Part shown: in pieces, positions 16,454 through 24,212 of the stretch | How positions within the stretch are numbered: position 1 is the stretch's first letter | Layout: the number at the start of each line of letters is the position of its first letter | The notes under the pieces: model-generated | The model's input: the letters and a program-made list of their open reading frames with translations, nothing else | Databases searched by the model: none | Told to the model about the DNA's origin: nothing | Position numbers and translations under genes: made by a program | Source: Acidimicrobiaceae bacterium | GTDB lineage: Bacteria > Actinomycetota > Acidimicrobiia > Acidimicrobiales > Aldehydirespiratoraceae | DNA: 64,000 nt | Assembly: GCA_009843735.1 (NCBI GenBank) | Contig: VYCW01000089.1 | Location: 1 to 64,000 of the forward strand | Direction of reading: 5' to 3'

Positions 16454-18049
16454 CTACCGGTCGGTGGGCCAGACCGGCGGGCATCTCCGGTCGATCCAGA
16501 CCGCGGCGGCCACCGCGGCGAACACTGCATCGCTGCCGTTGACCGGCTCGGAGCCCTTGTCGACGACCTCGACCCGCACCTGCGGCATGTCGGCCGCGCT
16601 GACGATGCCGAAGGAGCGAACGGTGAGGTCGCGGACGGTGCCTTCTGGATCGACTCCGAGCGATTCGCTGGTCACCCACGAGTAGGCCATGTGGGCCGCG
16701 CCACTGCAGTAGGAGCGCAGAACGGTCTCGTCGAGGGCCCGGCCGGCCTGCACCTGCACGCTGATCGTCCCGTCGGCCTCCACCGTGGCGGTCGCCGAGC
16801 CACCCCCGGGACAGGCGATCCAGCCCGGCTCGCCCCGGACCGCGGCCAGCAGCGCCGCGGCCTCGGCCCAGCCCGCGCCCCTCACCTGCGAGGACGTCGG
16901 CGGTCCGGGCACATCGACCTCGGTCACGGCCAGTCCCGGCGCGTGCGCCCGGATCGCGGCGGCAATGCCCGGAGTGCGGGCCACCACCATCTCGCCGGTG
17001 CCGTCGGGCCGCACACCGGCAGCCACCGGCGGGCGCTTGGGGCCGAGCTCGGCCGTATCGGGACGGGACCACAGTACCCTCACCGGCTCGCCGTGGCGGT
17101 CGGCCAACCGGCGGGCAGCCTCGGCCACCGGCGACTGGAGCTTGCCCCCGAAGGCGCCGCCGTTGCCGAGCGGGGAGGCGGGCTCGCCGCCGGGCTCGCA
17201 CCAGGCTGCGTCGGTCTCCAGGTACCCGGGCTCGGTCCAGTTCGTGCGCAGGGTGGCCGCCCAGTCCCCGGTCGGTACTTCCAGCGGCGGATCCCAGCTG
17301 GCGGTGGTGCGACGGCCGGGCACGCGGGCCGCGAGCCGCCGAGCCTCGACCAGGGTCTCGGCCACCACCCAGCCGTCGTCGTCGGCTGCCTCGCAGCCCT
17401 CTCCAGCCCGCACCGCCACCAGCGCGCCGTCCGGTGCGATGTCATCGGCGAAGCCGCCGGCTCCGAGAGCCACATGGGGCCCGGTCGACTGCAGCGTGCC
17501 TCCCTCGATGGTGGCCCGAAGGTCGGCGTCGGCCCGCCGGCCCGCGTCTCCGGGTCCCGCCACCTCGACCTGGCCGACCAGATGGGGGTACGCCTCCCAG
17601 GCGTCGAGGATGGGCTGCCAGCCGGTGCAGCGGCACAGATGGGCAGCCAGCGCCCGCGCCGCGGCATCCCGGTCGTCGTGGTCGGCACCCTTGACCTGCA
17701 GGCCTGCGAACCGGCAGATGATCCCGGGCGTGCAGAAGCCGCACTGGCTGCCGCCCGTGGCTGCGAACGCTCGAGCCCAGCCGTCCCGCACCCCAGCGTC
17801 GAGCCCTTCGAGGGTGGTGATGGCCCGGCCCGCCACCCGCCGGGCCGGGGTGACGCACGCCACTCGGGGCTGGCCGTCCACCAGCACGGTGCAGCAGCCG
17901 CACTGGCCCTGCGGGCTGCACCCGTCCTTCACCGAGCGCACCCCGAGCTGCTCCCGCAGCACGTCCAGCAGCGTCAGCCCCTCGTCCGCGACGACCACCG
18001 CCGCGCCGTCAACAACAATCTCGAAGCCTTCACCAACCCCAGCAGCCAT
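16454..18049 (-). CDS. Compact xanthine-dehydrogenase-like fusion: [2Fe-2S] domain plus shortened molybdopterin domain
   Basis: This 531-residue protein joins two parts that are usually separate subunits. Residues 1-165 carry both clusters of a CoxS/XdhC-type ferredoxin subunit (CSPQGQCGCC; QCGFCTPGI; CRCTGWQPI). Residues about 175-531 resemble pieces of the molybdopterin subunit (SPLGNGGAFGGK, GEPVRVLWSR; then SYCSGAAHMAYSWVTSE and NGSDAVFAAVAAA), but the roughly 750-residue domain is reduced to about 350. No FAD subunit or insertion chaperone is nearby. ATG 18049 is used because the next in-frame start lies 126 bases upstream outside the domain; a TAGCCT box ends 8 bases before it. The single open frame and conserved blocks argue against a pseudogene. 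Confidence 0.75.
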   Translation of the reverse strand: MAAGVGEGFEIVVDGAAVVVADEGLTLLDVLREQLGVRSVKDGCSPQGQCGCCTVLVDGQPRVACVTPARRVAGRAITTLEGLDAGVRDGWARAFAATGGSQCGFCTPGIICRFAGLQVKGADHDDRDAAARALAAHLCRCTGWQPILDAWEAYPHLVGQVEVAGPGDAGRRADADLRATIEGGTLQSTGPHVALGAGGFADDIAPDGALVAVRAGEGCEAADDDGWVVAETLVEARRLAARVPGRRTTASWDPPLEVPTGDWAATLRTNWTEPGYLETDAAWCEPGGEPASPLGNGGAFGGKLQSPVAEAARRLADRHGEPVRVLWSRPDTAELGPKRPPVAAGVRPDGTGEMVVARTPGIAAAIRAHAPGLAVTEVDVPGPPTSSQVRGAGWAEAAALLAAVRGEPGWIACPGGGSATATVEADGTISVQVQAGRALDETVLRSYCSGAAHMAYSWVTSESLGVDPEGTVRDLTVRSFGIVSAADMPQVRVEVVDKGSEPVNGSDAVFAAVAAAVWIDRRCPPVWPTDR

Positions 18050-18105
18050 AACCCCGCAGGCTAGATCGGACAAGCGGGATGCCCGAGGAGCGGCTCCGGA
18101 ACGCG

Positions 18106-18531
18106 TCAGCCCGGTGTCGCCAGGGTCACGCCCGCGAAGCGCAGGAATCCCCTGTCGTACGACACGACTTCGCAACGGTGCTCGATCGCGAGAGCGGCCA
18201 AGTGCGCGTCATTGACGAGGTTCCCTCCAGTCCCCAGCGGATCGAGTAGGTCGCGTACAAGGGCGAGGTGGCGAGCGGTCGGTTCCACGACTACGGCAGA
18301 GGGCTGAGCCAGCCAGTCTTCGGCTTGCCGGATCGCCTCTTGGGGAGACAGAGGGGCGGGGAACAGGCGCCGGCTGGTGGTCAGCCGAAGAAACGCCAGC
18401 AACGCCACCCATGAGAACGCAACGGTGGCACCGCCGCTGAGCGCCCCATCGAGCCAGTCTCGCGACTCTGGATGCCGGGGCGCGTCCGTGTTGACCGCGT
18501 AGATGAGGACATTGGCGTCAACCAGCTTCAC
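18106..18531 (-). CDS. vapC: PIN-domain ribonuclease toxin (VapC)
   Basis: This 141-residue PIN-domain nuclease has acidic metal-binding residues at Asp5 (KLVDANVLIYAV), in NLVNDAHLAALAIEH and in VVSYDRGF. VapC toxins cleave tRNA or rRNA when released from their antitoxin. The start overlaps the antitoxin stop by four bases (ATGA), the usual coupling of these modules. Confidence 0.9.
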   Translation of the reverse strand: MKLVDANVLIYAVNTDAPRHPESRDWLDGALSGGATVAFSWVALLAFLRLTTSRRLFPAPLSPQEAIRQAEDWLAQPSAVVVEPTARHLALVRDLLDPLGTGGNLVNDAHLAALAIEHRCEVVSYDRGFLRFAGVTLATPG

Positions 18532-18782
18532 GAACCGATCTCCATCCGCCGGAGAAGTTCATCGTCCTCCAGCTTGCCGGCAATCTGCAGTGCCTTATCC
18601 AGATCGACCGTCGGAAGCCCCATGGACCTGGTCGTCGTCCTGAACTCCGGTGGTCCATCGATCGAGGCCCGTCCCTCGCGGACTAGGTCGTTGAGTGCCT
18701 GCTTGAAGGAGATCCGGTGCTCGTTCATCCGCTGCCGGATGATCTGCTCGGTGTCAGCGTCCAAAGTAACTGTAGTCCTCAT
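18528..18782 (-). CDS. vapB: Ribbon-helix-helix antitoxin (VapB)
   Basis: This 84-residue antitoxin has an N-terminal ribbon-helix-helix DNA-binding domain (MRTTVTLDADTEQIIRQRM) and an acidic C-terminal tail that would wrap the toxin (LEDDELLRRMEIGS). It precedes and overlaps vapC. A leaderless-type TATGCT box lies 6 bases upstream of its ATG, inside an inverted repeat that is the likely autoregulatory operator. Confidence 0.9.
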   Translation of the reverse strand: MRTTVTLDADTEQIIRQRMNEHRISFKQALNDLVREGRASIDGPPEFRTTTRSMGLPTVDLDKALQIAGKLEDDELLRRMEIGS

Positions 18783-18784
18783 GG

Positions 18785-18823
18785 TGACAGCATAGCATCA
18801 TTGCCATTAGTGCATTGCTGTCA
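18785..18823 (-). promoter_or_regulatory. VapBC operator and promoter
   Basis: Inverted repeat arms TGACAGCA (18785-18792) and TGCTGTCA (18816-18823) are separated by 23 bp. The left arm covers the minus-strand TATGCT -10 box (18794-18789), which ends 6 bases before the vapB ATG. A third TGACAGCA half-site lies at 18853-18860. This is the expected arrangement for repression by a VapB dimer pair. Confidence 0.65.
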
Positions 18824-19009
18824 AGACGAATCTGGGACTGCGATCCCTAGTGTGACAGCAGACTATATGGGCGCCAGGGCGACACTCGTACCAACCACCG
18901 ACGTCACGCGAGAGCTATGGGAATCCCCAGTGGCGCAGGTACGCGAGGCGGATCTCCTACTGGGAACGCACGCAACTGTGCCCGAGCGCCGCCCGTCTCA
19001 AGCGGCGGG

Positions 19010-19330
19010 CTAGCTGAAGCTCTGGCCGCAGCCGCAGCTTCGCTGGGCGTTGGGGTTGTCGATCGAGAACCCGGCTGACTGCAAGCCGTCGGAGTAGTCG
19101 AGCGTGGCTCCATCGAGCAGCATCGCCGACGAAGGGTCGACCACCACCTGGACGTCCCCGAACGTCGACTTGGTGTCGCCGTCGCCGACGTCGGTATCAA
19201 AATACATCTCATACGAGAAGCCCGAACAACCTCCCGGCCGGACCGCGACCCGAAGCGCTAGCCCCTCCTCGTTCTCGGCTTCAATCAGCTCCGACACCTT
19301 GGCCGACGCCTTCTCGGTGAGTGTGATCAT
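19010..19330 (-). CDS. erpA: Iron-sulfur cluster insertion protein (ErpA/IscA family)
   Basis: This 106-residue A-type carrier delivers Fe-S clusters to apo-proteins. The three conserved cysteines are present in GGCSGFSYEM and the C-terminal SCGCGQSFS. ATG 19330 follows GGGGAG by 5-6 bases; the open frame extends upstream but into non-conserved sequence. It is divergent from the Mrp cluster-carrier gene, 119 bases away, a natural Fe-S biogenesis pairing. Several Fe-S enzymes are encoded nearby. Confidence 0.88.
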   Translation of the reverse strand: MITLTEKASAKVSELIEAENEEGLALRVAVRPGGCSGFSYEMYFDTDVGDGDTKSTFGDVQVVVDPSSAMLLDGATLDYSDGLQSAGFSIDNPNAQRSCGCGQSFS

Positions 19331-19437
19331 GATGGCTCCCCATGCGGTGAGTGAGGTGCGACTGCTCTGGAGCCAACCTACCCACCACCGGCAGGTACTG
19401 CTACCGACCGACCAGATTGGCCCGGCAAGCACCACGG

Positions 19438-19443
19438 TAGCAT
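19438..19443 (+). promoter_or_regulatory. -10 box for leaderless mrp transcript
   Basis: TAGCAT ends exactly 6 bases before the GTG at 19450, supporting this start over later ATGs. Confidence 0.6.
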
Positions 19444-19449
19444 CGGACC

Positions 19450-20622
19450 GTGACCACGACCGTGCCGACGGCCGAGGACGTCCTGGAACTGATGCGGGGT
19501 GTGGTCGATCCTGAACTGGGCAGCAACCTGGTGGAGCTGGGCATGGCCCGGGGCGCGCAGGTGTCCGATGACGGGCTGGTGCGCATCGAGATCGCCCTGA
19601 CCACGGCGGGCTGCCCGCTGCGAGCCCAGATCCAGAAGGACGTGAAGGCCCGGCTGGAGTCCCTCCCGGGAGTCACCAAGGTGCGCATCGTGTGGGCCGA
19701 GCTGACCGCCGAGGAGAAGACAGCGGCCATGGCCAAGGCCCGCTTCAACGTGTCGCAGCGGGCGCCGGACACGGCCATCCCGCCCACCACCAAGGTGCTC
19801 ATGGTGGCCAGCGGCAAGGGCGGCGTGGGCAAGTCCACGGTGACCACCAACCTGGCGGCCGCGCTCGCGGAGGAAGGGTTCAGCGTCGGGGTGATGGACG
19901 CCGACATCTGGGGGTACTCGGTTCCCCGGATGCTGGGCGTGGACGGGGACCTGCACTCCCGCGACGGCAAGATCGTGCCCCTCACCCGGGCCGTCGGCGA
20001 CGGCCGTCTCGAGGTGGTGTCGATGGGCTTCCTGGTCGACCGGGAGGACTCGGCGCTGATGTGGCGGGGCCTGATGCTCAACCGGGCCGTGCAGCACTTC
20101 TGCGAGGACGTCCGCTGGAGCGACGACCTCGACTACCTGCTGATCGACATGCCGCCCGGCACCGGCGACGTGCAGATGGGCCTGGCCAAGATGCTGCCTC
20201 GAGCCGAGATGATCATCGTGACCACCCCGGCGACGGCCGCCCAGAAGGTGGCGGCCAGGGTGGTGGACATGGGCCGCAAGAACTACCTGCGCATCGTGGG
20301 CGTGGTCGAGAACATGAGCTACCTGGCCACCCCCGACGGCGGGCATCACGCCGTGTTCGGCTCGGGAGGGGGCGAGGCCCTCGCCGCGGAGGTCGGTGCG
20401 CCGCTGCTGGGCCGCATCCCCCTCGAGGCTGCCGTGGCCGACGGTTTCGACACCGGCGAGCCCGCCGTGCTGGGCGACGGCCCGGCAGCCGAGGCCTTCA
20501 AGGCGGCGGCCCAAGCCCTGTCGGAGGAGCACGTGCCACCGGTGGAGATGGCCGGCTGCAGCGCCCGCATGCTGGAAGCCGCCGTGGCCGCGCTCGACGC
20601 GGTGGACACGGCCGAAGCCTGA
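19450..20622 (+). CDS. mrp: Mrp/ApbC family P-loop ATPase, Fe-S cluster carrier
   Basis: This 390-residue Mrp/NBP35-type protein holds and transfers [4Fe-4S] clusters. The N-terminal DUF59/MIP18 domain (residues 1-90, VVDPELGSNLVELGM, TTAGCPLR) is followed by the deviant Walker A VASGKGGVGKST at about residues 119-130 and LLIDMPPGTGDVQ. Unlike many Mrp proteins it has no clear CxxC pair near the C-terminus: the corresponding region reads GGHHAVFGSGGGEALA, as in other actinobacterial Mrp. GTG 19450 is supported by the leaderless-type box. Confidence 0.9.
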   Translation: MTTTVPTAEDVLELMRGVVDPELGSNLVELGMARGAQVSDDGLVRIEIALTTAGCPLRAQIQKDVKARLESLPGVTKVRIVWAELTAEEKTAAMAKARFNVSQRAPDTAIPPTTKVLMVASGKGGVGKSTVTTNLAAALAEEGFSVGVMDADIWGYSVPRMLGVDGDLHSRDGKIVPLTRAVGDGRLEVVSMGFLVDREDSALMWRGLMLNRAVQHFCEDVRWSDDLDYLLIDMPPGTGDVQMGLAKMLPRAEMIIVTTPATAAQKVAARVVDMGRKNYLRIVGVVENMSYLATPDGGHHAVFGSGGGEALAAEVGAPLLGRIPLEAAVADGFDTGEPAVLGDGPAAEAFKAAAQALSEEHVPPVEMAGCSARMLEAAVAALDAVDTAEA

Positions 20623-20636
20623 CGGGCTGTCCCTAG

Positions 20637-20685
20637 GAACTTCTGTCGATTATCCACCTCTCGGGTGGCTAATTCACGGAAGTTC
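20637..20685. repeat. 49-bp near-perfect palindrome between convergent genes
   Basis: Outer arms GAACTTC (20637-20643) and GAAGTTC (20679-20685) enclose nested pairs ATTA/TAAT (20649-20652, 20670-20673) and CCACC/GGTGG (20654-20658, 20664-20668) around a five-base loop, with matching mismatches on both sides. It covers the TAG stop of the UGSC gene and lies 14 bases past the mrp stop. It could act as a two-way terminator or be a repeat related in design to family A. Confidence 0.6.
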
Positions 20686-21472
20686 GGGGGTCGTCCAACT
20701 CAACCGTCAATCCGGGGCCGAGTTCTTGGTCGACACGGTGCTGGAACATGGGGACCAGCATCGAAGAGGGCATCACGCATTCGGCGCAGGCCTCGTCGGG
20801 AATGTGGAGCCGGAACGTGATGCGGCTCCCGGACTGCTCGGCGGTCAGGTCGGCGCGGTCAGCCCGGAGAGCCACAGCCAGGGACTCCACCACCGCGTCG
20901 AGGCTCCCCGGTCCGGCACCAGCGGCGGCGACGGGGCCGGCCTCGCCGTGCAGCAGCAGGCTCTCGACCGCGGGCGTGACCGCGTCGGCCAGAGCGGTCA
21001 CCTGGTCCTCCGAGAGGCTGCCGATCGGATGCGGGACGGTGGCGAACGGGTAGTCGGCGAAGCCCTGCAGCTCGGCCATGACCTTGCCGGTGGTCGTGAA
21101 GGGCTCGGTCACGATGGCGGCCGCGGGCAGGCCGAGCTCCTCGAACCGGACGGCGTCGAGCACACTGCCCGACGAGCAGCTGCCTCAATCGCCGATGGCG
21201 GCGATGATGGCAGTGGCGTCGGCGGCCAGCATCTCGATGTCGGCCGGTTCCGCCGGGAAGCTGGAGTCGGGCTTAGTGACCAGGATCGTCGTGCCGCTGA
21301 TGCGGTGCCGGGCGGCGAGGTTCTCGGCCACCCGCTGGAGGATCTCGCGGCCGCGGGCCTTGCCGTTGTTGACCAGCCCCAGCACCGCGCCGTCGAGGCT
21401 GGCCGGCCTGGGGGCGAGCCTCCTGCCCGCGGAGACCGGGGAGAGGGTCGGGTCGACGAGGGTGACGGTCAT
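20669..21472 (-). CDS. UGSC-motif selenoprotein (in-frame UGA read as selenocysteine)
   Basis: Two abutting reading frames of 95 and 171 residues are one gene interrupted by TGA at 21187-21185. Reading that codon as selenocysteine gives a continuous 267-residue protein with the motif U96-G-S-C (AIIAAIGD-U-GSCSSGS), the hallmark of the UGSC thioredoxin-like (seleno)protein family. Typical family sequence continues beyond it (DYPFATVPHPIGSLSEDQV). A perfect 9-bp hairpin starts 10 bases after the UGA, as a bacterial SECIS should, and selA and selB lie 7 kb away. A second CxxC (CAECV) sits in an extra C-terminal domain near residue 230. The ATG at 21472 overlaps the upstream gene by four bases. 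Redox function is inferred; the substrate is unknown. Confidence 0.88.
21154..21174 (-). promoter_or_regulatory. Predicted bacterial SECIS element
   Basis: Ten bases downstream of the UGA (21187-21185), the minus strand reads CGTCGGGCA, loop GTG, TGCTCGACG. All nine pairs form (one is G-U). The spacing and the small G-first apical loop match the E. coli fdhF type SECIS recognised by SelB. Confidence 0.75.
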
Positions 21473-22551
21473 GGGCTGACAATCTCCTGAGTGATCAGCG
21501 GGACGCTGCGGTCCCGGCTCCAGGTAGGGAAGAAGGCCGAGTGCCCGCCGGCGTCACCGCCACCGACCATGAGGGCGATGTCATCCGGGCCGGTCCCCCG
21601 CCGTACGAGGATGTCCTCGTCGCCGGGATGGATGGCCGGGTCCGACGCCATCCACCACACCGGGTCGAAGCCCTCGACGAAGCCGGACGGCTCGACCTTG
21701 CCGCCCCGCTTGACCTCCGCGTACGAGCGGGCCGAGTGCTCGAACAGGTACTCCTGCACCTGGCCCCGGGTCCAGCCCGAGGCCGTGATCTTGCGGGCGT
21801 GCTCGGGCGCGAACACGATCAGCGACCGGCCCGAGCTGAGCGATCCGAACGCGGCCATCGTGTCGGCGAAGGTTCCCAGCAGCTGGGCGACGTCCGAGGA
21901 GGCGTGGTTCACCACGTTATGGCCCGACTCGGCGGCCATGATCGTGACCGTGTTCTGCGACCGCTCGTAGCCCCGGGACACGTGGAACGGCTCCCAGGGG
22001 CATGACGCCTCGTCCTCGCCGAAGCACATCGCGTACTTGCCGGCCCAGCCCTGGGTGCTCTTGTCCAGCGTTCCGGGAATGGCCATGAGGCAGTTGCGCA
22101 GCACGAGGCGGACGGTGCGGCCGATGGTGGCGTTGGCCCGGAAGCCCGGACCGAACAGGTTCTCCTTGCAGTGGATGCCGATCTCGTCGCGGACGGGCCC
22201 GTTGACCGCGACAAGGACGGCGGCCCCGCCGGTGCTGGCCGCCACCGCGTGCAGACCGAAGGCAGGCTCGCTCATCGCCTGCAGGGCCGCGCCCACAACC
22301 GGGAAGTACTCGGGAAGGCAGCCGGCCATGACTGCGTTAACCGCAGCCTTGCGGGCGGTGACGGCCAGGTCCCGCCACGGGTCCTGGAGCAGCACGTCAC
22401 CGGCTGACCACACCCCGCCGGCCAGCATGGCGTCAACCAGCGGCTCGGTAGGAGGCACCACCGGCAGCCCGTCGGTCCAGCCGGCGTCGTAGCAGGCTTC
22501 GATGGCCTCCCACGGATCGTCCACCCGCCGGTCGAGACGAACAGGAATCAC
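21469..22551 (-). CDS. Conserved partner of UGSC selenoprotein, function unknown
   Basis: This 360-residue soluble protein, whose function I cannot name, is translated just before the UGSC selenoprotein with a four-base ATGA overlap. It has no signal peptide. Blocks that look conserved are YDAGWTDGLPVVPPTE near the N-terminus, NCLMAIPGTLDKSTQGWAGK and YAMCFGEDEASCPWEPFHV, with several cysteines (AGCLPEY, GIHCKEN, RNCLM, MCFGE, ASCPW) that could be redox or metal ligands. The tight coupling suggests a complex with, or an electron acceptor for, the selenoprotein. GTG 22551 starts the frame; a TATCCT box lies 9 bases upstream. Confidence 0.75.
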   Translation of the reverse strand: MIPVRLDRRVDDPWEAIEACYDAGWTDGLPVVPPTEPLVDAMLAGGVWSAGDVLLQDPWRDLAVTARKAAVNAVMAGCLPEYFPVVGAALQAMSEPAFGLHAVAASTGGAAVLVAVNGPVRDEIGIHCKENLFGPGFRANATIGRTVRLVLRNCLMAIPGTLDKSTQGWAGKYAMCFGEDEASCPWEPFHVSRGYERSQNTVTIMAAESGHNVVNHASSDVAQLLGTFADTMAAFGSLSSGRSLIVFAPEHARKITASGWTRGQVQEYLFEHSARSYAEVKRGGKVEPSGFVEGFDPVWWMASDPAIHPGDEDILVRRGTGPDDIALMVGGGDAGGHSAFFPTWSRDRSVPLITQEIVSP

Positions 22552-22600
22552 TGAACCCGAAGGATACGGAGCGAACCGAGACGCCGCGCGTGCCCTGCGT

Positions 22601-24190
22601 CTACGGCTGGGGCAGGGCCACCGGGGCCTCGAATGTCGAGCGGAACTCCTCGGCGAGGAGGCGGGCCACCTCGGCGTGGCCGGCGTTGTTGAGGTGGAAG
22701 CTCCGGTACCAGCCCGTCAGCGGGTTGGTACCCACGTGGGTGATGCCGTGAATGAAGTCGGTTCCCCGCCCGCACACTTCGTGGCGGCCCTCACGGAACG
22801 GGGTGTAGGTGTCCACGTAGTAGACCCGCTCGGTGCCGAGCGCTTCGTTGGCCTGGCGAACCGCCGCGGCCAACTGCCGGTTGAGGTGCCCGGCCAACCG
22901 GCCCAGCCGGTCGACGGTGTCGGGCTTGTACAGCACCCGGCACGGGTCGAACAGCCTCCATTCGCCGGAGGGCGCGACCAAGCTCGGGTAGCCGATCACG
23001 TACAGGCGGCCCCGCTCGGTAAGGCGCCCGGTGACGATCTCGCGGTAGAAGTCGGAGATCGACCCGTACTGCTGGCCGTCGATGCGGAGGGCGCAGCCGT
23101 AATCCGGGCTCGAAGCTCTGCGGGTGGTGCCAGGGCACGTCCTTGCAGGATCGATGAGGCCGTCGATACGAGCCTGCAGCGCCGCCTCCGACGGGCAGCC
23201 GACGAGGAGCTCGGTGATCCGGGTGAACGGGACGCAGGCCAGGACCACCTCCTCGAAGCCGACGTCGTTGCCGCCCAGCGACAGCGTGACCACATCCACC
23301 CGTCGCGGCCCGCCGAGGCTCTCGACGTGCTCCTCCCACATCGACATCCGCCCCGATGCCTGAGATCTCCGGTTGAACATGTCCTCCACGAACCCGCCCT
23401 CGCAGGCGGTGTGGGTGTGGCTGATCGTCCACCCCTGCCGCCGGAGCAACTCCACCGCGGCCGGGCCGGCCGCAAGCGGGCTTCGCCGGCACGGCCCCTC
23501 GGCGTGCGGATCGGTTCCGGTGCCCGACGAGTAGGAATCGCCCGCGGACAGCCATGTCACGGTGGCGTTGAACCGCAGCGCCCGGTGAAGGAACGAAGCC
23601 ATCTGAGCCCGGGTGACAGCCACGCTCGGGCAGTAGCGGGCCGGACTCCGGGTGCATCCCGCGGTGATGCCGGCGGCGGCCAGCGCGTCGATGGCTGATC
23701 GGTGGACGCTGCGGTCGGTGTCGGTGAACCCCGCCGGGGGTGCCGGGCTAAGCCTGAACGCCCGGGACAGGAAGGTGGCCATCTCGGCCCGGCTGACCGG
23801 CCGCTGCGGGCAGAAGCGGGCCGGGCCGGTCCCGCACCCAGCGGTCACGCCCAGATCGGCGAGCCGTTCCACGTGCGGCGCCCACCATCGCCACGACTCG
23901 ATGTCGGCGAAGCGCGAGGCGCCCGATCGCGGGGGGTCGTCCCCGTCGAGGGCCCGCACCAGCCACACCGCCATCGCCCAGCGGGGCAGCGGCTCCCGCG
24001 GGCACAGCCGGTCGGAGGTGCAGCCGGTGCCGCGCAGGATTCCGGCGGCGTCGAGCGCCTCAACCGCGCTCTGGTGTACGCCCGCGTCGGCAAGGTCGGA
24101 TGGCTGTGCTCCGGCGATGGCCGGGACAGCTCCGAACATCGCGATGGAAGCTGTCGCGAACGCCAGGACCAATCGGCTCGATGGCCTCAT
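22601..24190 (-). CDS. Secreted SGNH/GDSL hydrolase with three SLH repeats
   Basis: This 529-residue exported protein starts with a signal peptide (MRPSSRLVLAFATASIAMFG). Residues about 28-210 hold three S-layer-homology-like repeats, seen as A-x-D-W/H-x-A..LA..G(I/V)T.GC..(P/A)R.CP..P(V/L)(S/T)R..MA.FL.RA. From about residue 215 an SGNH hydrolase follows: block I GDSYSSGTG (Ser nucleophile), block III SLGGNDVGF, and a C-terminal catalytic His in SFHLNNAGHAEVARL. It probably cleaves esters of lipids or surface polysaccharides at the cell wall. ATG 24190 is chosen because the signal peptide follows it; the open frame upstream is not conserved-looking. Several Cys pairs suggest disulfides. Confidence 0.88.
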   Translation of the reverse strand: MRPSSRLVLAFATASIAMFGAVPAIAGAQPSDLADAGVHQSAVEALDAAGILRGTGCTSDRLCPREPLPRWAMAVWLVRALDGDDPPRSGASRFADIESWRWWAPHVERLADLGVTAGCGTGPARFCPQRPVSRAEMATFLSRAFRLSPAPPAGFTDTDRSVHRSAIDALAAAGITAGCTRSPARYCPSVAVTRAQMASFLHRALRFNATVTWLSAGDSYSSGTGTDPHAEGPCRRSPLAAGPAAVELLRRQGWTISHTHTACEGGFVEDMFNRRSQASGRMSMWEEHVESLGGPRRVDVVTLSLGGNDVGFEEVVLACVPFTRITELLVGCPSEAALQARIDGLIDPARTCPGTTRRASSPDYGCALRIDGQQYGSISDFYREIVTGRLTERGRLYVIGYPSLVAPSGEWRLFDPCRVLYKPDTVDRLGRLAGHLNRQLAAAVRQANEALGTERVYYVDTYTPFREGRHEVCGRGTDFIHGITHVGTNPLTGWYRSFHLNNAGHAEVARLLAEEFRSTFEAPVALPQP

Positions 24191-24212
24191 CCAAGGATGT
24201 GTAGCTGACCGG

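Noticed and set aside
18050..18175. Upstream extension of the molybdenum-hydroxylase gene to the ATG at 18175
   Set aside because: The added 42 residues are basic and low-complexity, lie outside the ferredoxin domain and overlap the vapC gene end; ATG 18049 fits the domain start.
18106..18782. VapBC as sign of a mobile island
   Set aside because: No transposase, integrase, repeats or clear composition change flank the module; it may simply be chromosomal.
20669..21163. Separate short gene downstream of a 95-residue gene (21185-21472)
   Set aside because: Same frame on both sides of one TGA, UGSC motif, SECIS hairpin and selA/selB nearby make a single selenoprotein gene more likely than two genes or a nonsense mutation.
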